A DNA stretch of 8,498 nt, taken from contig JAIRZS010000038.1 in the NCBI GenBank assembly GCA_031267115.1, forward strand, positions 1 through 8,498, read 5' to 3'. Positions within the stretch are counted from its first letter, which is position 1. Every line of letters starts with the position of its first letter. The notes under the pieces were generated by a model. That model was not told the origin of the DNA. It saw only the letters and a list, made by a program, of their open reading frames with translations, and searched no databases. Origin of the DNA: Treponema sp. (GTDB lineage Bacteria; Spirochaetota; Spirochaetia; Treponematales; Breznakiellaceae). The translations under genes and the position numbers were made by a program. Positions 5,444 to 8,498 of this stretch are shown piece by piece.

Positions 5444-6863
5444 AACGGGCGGGGCGGCTGCCGGAATATTGATTATTGACGACGAACAGGGGATCAGGCG
5501 TACCCTGGCTTCCATTATGGAAGACGAGGGGTACCAGGCCTTTACGGCGGAAGACGCGCTGGTGGGGCTTGAAATTCTCCAGAAAGAGGCGGTCAACATT
5601 GTCTTTCTGGACGTACTCCTCCCCAAAATGGGGGGTATGGAGGCGCTGGAAGAGATACGCCGGGAGTGGCCTGATGTTGAGATTGTCGTCATTTCCGGGC
5701 ACGCCAATGTCGATATGGCGGTAAAGGCGGTCAAACTGGGGGCCTTTGATTTTCTGGAAAAGCCCCTTTCCCTGGACCGGATACTTACGGTATGCCGCAA
5801 CGCCCTTACCATACAGGAACTCCGCGTAGAAAACACCAGGCTCCTCAAAAACGCCAAAACACAGGATCAGGAGATCATCGGAATCAGCGAGGCCATGCAG
5901 CGCGTCAAAAAACTGATCCGGCAGGCCGCGGAGAGCGACGCGAGGATACTTATCACCGGGGAGAACGGCACCGGCAAAGAGCTTGTGGCCCGGGCGGTAC
6001 ACCGGCTTTCGGAGCGGGCTTCCAGGCCTTTTGTCGCGGTAAACTGCGCCGCCATCCCGGAAAGCCTTATCGAGAGCGAGCTTTTCGGCCACGAAAAGGG
6101 GGCCTTTACCGACGCGTACTCAAGCCGGCGGGGCCGTTTCGAAATAGCCGGCGGGGGGACCCTGTTCCTGGACGAGATTGGCGATATGTCGTTTTCGGCC
6201 CAGGCCAAGGTGCTGCGGGTTATCCAGGAACAGAAAATGGAACGGGTCGGCGGGGAAACAACCATCAGCATAAATGTGCGGATCATAGCGGCTACCAACA
6301 AGGACCTGGCTGAGGAATGCGAAAAGGGGAAATTCCGGCAGGATCTTTTTTTCCGCCTTAACGTAATCCCCATCCGCGTCCCTTCCCTGCGGGAAAGGCC
6401 CGACGACATCCCCATTTTGCTCCTCCATTTTCTGCGGGAAATGGGCGCGGGGAATATCGAGCTTGAAGACGACGCGATCCCCTTTCTTTCGCTCTACGAC
6501 TGGCCGGGAAACGTGCGGGAACTGCGGAACCTTGCCGAGCGTATTACGGTGATGCATTCGGAAAGCCGGCTGGGCGCGGATTCCCTAAAGGCGCTGATTC
6601 AGAAAAACTTCATCCAAAAAAAATCCGAATTTTCGCAAAAAAATGGAAAATCCGAAACCTCGGGGGATGTGCAAACCCCGGCGTTTCAGGGTATACTGGA
6701 TTTTTGCTATACCGATGCGAAAGAGTTGTTCGAAAAACAGTATCTGGAATTCCATCTCGCCCGGAATGACGGGGTAATATCCCGGACAGCCGAGGCTATC
6801 GGAATATATCCCAGTAATCTTCACGCAAAATTGCGGAAATACGGCATAAGGACAGAACGATGA
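5433..6863 (+). CDS. ntrX: NtrX/NtrC-family sigma54-type response regulator
   Basis: This 476-residue protein has three domains. The receiver has acidic pair D16-D17, phosphorylation site D60, S88 and K110. The AAA+ domain has Walker A GENGTGKE (176-183), Walker B LFLDE (244-248) and the arginine-containing FRQDLFFRLN segment. A Fis-type helix-turn-helix near the C-terminus (ISRTAEAIGIYPSNLHAKLRKYGI region) resembles NtrX more than NtrC. The sigma54-contact loop reads GAFTDA (223-228) rather than GAFTGA, so its action on sigma54 RNA polymerase is uncertain. The ATG at 5433 lies 11 bases inside the kinase gene, preceded by AGAGG (5416-5420), which implies translational coupling. A much longer upstream reading of the frame has no receiver-like sequence before this ATG. 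Its stop overlaps the lexA start by ATGA. Target genes are unknown. Confidence 0.88.
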   Translation: MMDETGGAAAGILIIDDEQGIRRTLASIMEDEGYQAFTAEDALVGLEILQKEAVNIVFLDVLLPKMGGMEALEEIRREWPDVEIVVISGHANVDMAVKAVKLGAFDFLEKPLSLDRILTVCRNALTIQELRVENTRLLKNAKTQDQEIIGISEAMQRVKKLIRQAAESDARILITGENGTGKELVARAVHRLSERASRPFVAVNCAAIPESLIESELFGHEKGAFTDAYSSRRGRFEIAGGGTLFLDEIGDMSFSAQAKVLRVIQEQKMERVGGETTISINVRIIAATNKDLAEECEKGKFRQDLFFRLNVIPIRVPSLRERPDDIPILLLHFLREMGAGNIELEDDAIPFLSLYDWPGNVRELRNLAERITVMHSESRLGADSLKALIQKNFIQKKSEFSQKNGKSETSGDVQTPAFQGILDFCYTDAKELFEKQYLEFHLARNDGVISRTAEAIGIYPSNLHAKLRKYGIRTER

Positions 6864-7462
6864 AAGAGCTGACCGACAGGCAGCGGGAAATTTTGACATT
6901 TATCTCAAAGTATATTAAGTCCCATACTTACCCGCCCACAATCCGCGAAATCGCGGACAATTTTAAAATTTCGATCAAAGGCGCCCATGATCATGTAACA
7001 GCCCTGAAAAAGAAAGCTTATGTCAAAAACGACAAACGTTCCCGGACTCTGGAAGTCATAAGGCGCGACGGGGAAGATGAAGGGAGCAGTATTGAGATTC
7101 CGATCCTGGGGCCTGTCGCCGCGGGCGTTCCTATCCTGGCCGAGGAAAATTGGGACGGCTCCATCCCGGTAAACCGTTCCATGCTCAGGAAGGGGAGCCG
7201 GTATTTCGCGCTTAACGTGAAAGGGGATTCCATGGAAGGCGCCGGGATTCTGGACGGCGACTTGGCGATTATTGAACAGCTGGAGACCGCGGAAAACGGT
7301 GAAATTGTGGTGGCTATGGTAAACGATGCCACAACCCTAAAGCGCTACTACAGGGAAAAAACCCGCATCAGGCTCCAGCCCGAAAACGACAACTACAAGC
7401 CCATATACAGCCAGGATGTGCGTCTTTTGGGCCGGTTAGCGAAGATCATCCGTTCGTATTGA
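6860..7462 (+). CDS. lexA: LexA-family SOS repressor
   Basis: LexA represses DNA-damage genes until RecA filaments stimulate its self-cleavage. This 200-residue protein opens with LTDRQREILTFI (4-15) and PPTIREIA (25-32), the hallmark of the LexA winged-helix domain. The cleavage bond is A88-G89 in GPVAAGVP. The Ser-Lys dyad is S124 in GDSMEGAGI (122-130) and K161 in TTLKRYY. All residues needed for self-cleavage are present. The recognition helix (about 38-50, ISIKGAHDHVTAL) departs from the common S-S-x-V pattern, so its DNA site probably differs from well-known LexA boxes. The start codon overlaps the response-regulator stop (ATGA, 6860-6863), so it is likely translated by coupling. No convincing LexA box is visible in the window, and no self-regulated promoter was seen directly upstream. 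Confidence 0.93.
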   Translation: MKELTDRQREILTFISKYIKSHTYPPTIREIADNFKISIKGAHDHVTALKKKAYVKNDKRSRTLEVIRRDGEDEGSSIEIPILGPVAAGVPILAEENWDGSIPVNRSMLRKGSRYFALNVKGDSMEGAGILDGDLAIIEQLETAENGEIVVAMVNDATTLKRYYREKTRIRLQPENDNYKPIYSQDVRLLGRLAKIIRSY

Positions 7463-7464
7463 AT

Positions 7465-8475
7465 ATGGCAAAAGGCCATTCCTATCTTTACCTGGGACCT
7501 GAAATCGGCGAAAAGCAGGACGCCATCGCCGAACTAAAGCGCCGGCTTGGCGGGAAAGCGGGCGAGGCGGCGGTCGAGACCCTGTCCTTCTACGCCGGGG
7601 AAACGCCGGTTACCGATATGGTAGCAGTCCTGAGAAACGGCTCCCTGTTTTCCGACGCCCGGTTTGTCCTTGTTAAAAACGCGGAAATCCTTAAAAGCTC
7701 CGAATCCGCCCGGAAAAGGGAAGAGGTGGATCTGCTGGTCTCTTATATGGAAGCCCCCCAGGACGACACGGTCCTGGTGCTCGTCTCCGAAGAAATCAAA
7801 CTCGACAGCCGCCTGGAAAAAGCGGCGGATCCGAAAGACAAGCGCATATTCTGGGAACTCTTCGAGAACCGCAAGGCCGACTGGGTGGAGAATTACTTCA
7901 GGCGGGAGGACTTCCGCATTACCGCCGGGGGAATCGACGCCGTACTAGAACTGGTGGAAAACAACACCGACGCGCTGCGCCGTGAGTGTTCCCACCTTAT
8001 GCTTTTCCTGGGAAAAGACAGGCCCGTTGACGGTACCGATGTGGAAAAGTGGCTTTCCCATACCCGGGAAGAGTCGGTTTTCACGCTTTTTGCCAGGATA
8101 GCCTCCGGCGATCTTACCCGCGGCATAGAAATACTGCATACCCTTCTGGCCGCCAAAGAATCCAGCCACATGATCATCGCCGGCCTTGCAAGCTGTTTCC
8201 GGAAGCTGCGGGACTACCGCCGGCTTAAGGAAGCCGGCATAAGCGACGAATTTGAATTCAAGAAAATAGGCCTCGCGTCTTCCAAGGCCAGGAAAGACTA
8301 CGCCGCCGCCCTGGAACGGGGCCTGGACGCCGGCCGCTGCCTGGCCCTGGCCGCTGAATACGGCTTCCGCATACGCTCGACCGGGACCGCCTCCGAATCC
8401 GTGCTGATGGATCTGCTGGTCTGCAAACTGACCGCCCCCCGCGGCCCGCTCCGGGAAAAATGGTATTACTACTAG
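7465..8475 (+). CDS. holA: DNA polymerase III delta subunit (clamp loader)
   Basis: Delta opens the sliding clamp as part of the clamp-loader complex in DNA replication. The 336-residue protein has the usual length. It begins with a strand typical of HolA (YLYLGPE, 7-13), where other AAA+ proteins have a P-loop; delta lacks ATP binding. The middle carries the expected VLVLVSEE-type strand and the segment from DWVENYFRRE onward that includes LVENNTDALRREC. The C-terminal collar follows (SVFTLFARIASGDL and LLAAKESSHMIIAGLASCFRKLRDYRRL, key residues in a helical bundle). ATG 7465 is chosen; a TTG at 7459 overlapping the lexA stop (TTGA) would add two residues. Spacing of two bases from lexA suggests co-transcription. 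The last 23 bases of the window show no feature. Confidence 0.88.
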   Translation: MAKGHSYLYLGPEIGEKQDAIAELKRRLGGKAGEAAVETLSFYAGETPVTDMVAVLRNGSLFSDARFVLVKNAEILKSSESARKREEVDLLVSYMEAPQDDTVLVLVSEEIKLDSRLEKAADPKDKRIFWELFENRKADWVENYFRREDFRITAGGIDAVLELVENNTDALRRECSHLMLFLGKDRPVDGTDVEKWLSHTREESVFTLFARIASGDLTRGIEILHTLLAAKESSHMIIAGLASCFRKLRDYRRLKEAGISDEFEFKKIGLASSKARKDYAAALERGLDAGRCLALAAEYGFRIRSTGTASESVLMDLLVCKLTAPRGPLREKWYYY

Positions 8476-8498
8476 CAGGCCGGTTAGGCAAACACAGG

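Noticed and set aside
3386..5857. An 823-residue open frame on the minus strand, antisense to ptsH, ntrY and part of the regulator gene
   Set aside because: Its translation has no recognisable domain and is rich in Arg, Pro, Gly and His, as expected for the shadow of GC-rich coding sequence. The plus-strand genes it covers have clear catalytic motifs.

Overview
The window looks like chromosomal DNA of a spirochaete of the genus Treponema, perhaps a gut (for example termite-gut) lineage. This rests on the gene set (HprK and HPr kept as a regulatory pair, with an NtrY/NtrX-type sensor-regulator pair next to them), on a split Rpn-type PD-(D/E)XK nuclease gene of a style abundant in such genomes, and on the codon use. 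The genus is inferred from recall of family sequences, not from a search.

Left end (1-313): mobile-element debris. Three copies of a 15-bp repeat look like the multiple terminal repeats of an IS21-type element. That element appears to end inside the 3' end of an IS30-family transposase gene, of which only about 33 C-terminal residues remain. Next, on the minus strand (314-1161), is an Rpn-family nuclease/transposase gene. It is split into two reading frames by what looks like one missing G in a G-tract, and is preceded by a good sigma70-type promoter whose -10 box lies inside a perfect palindrome.

Middle (1162-2148): a repeat-rich intergenic stretch, then a shikimate-kinase-like P-loop protein (1425-1970) that lacks several residues normally used to bind shikimate, then a 178-bp gap with two strong stem-loops.

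Right part (2149-8475): six genes on the plus strand, all close together or overlapping. They are hprK (HPr kinase/phosphorylase), ptsH (HPr with both His15 and Ser46), an NtrY-like membrane histidine kinase, an NtrX/NtrC-type sigma54 activator, lexA, and holA (DNA polymerase III delta). The last four are linked by 3-11 nt overlaps or near-zero spacing, so they are probably translationally coupled. Carbon/PTS status sensing, a sigma54 two-component system, the SOS repressor and a clamp-loader subunit may therefore share transcripts.

No tRNA, rRNA, CRISPR array or complete mobile element is visible. The strongest oddities are the GAFTDA variant in the sigma54-contact loop of the activator, the LexA gene coupled to it with an atypical recognition helix, the possibly leaderless hprK mRNA, and the divergent shikimate-kinase-like protein. 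I see no clear evidence of a wholly new system.
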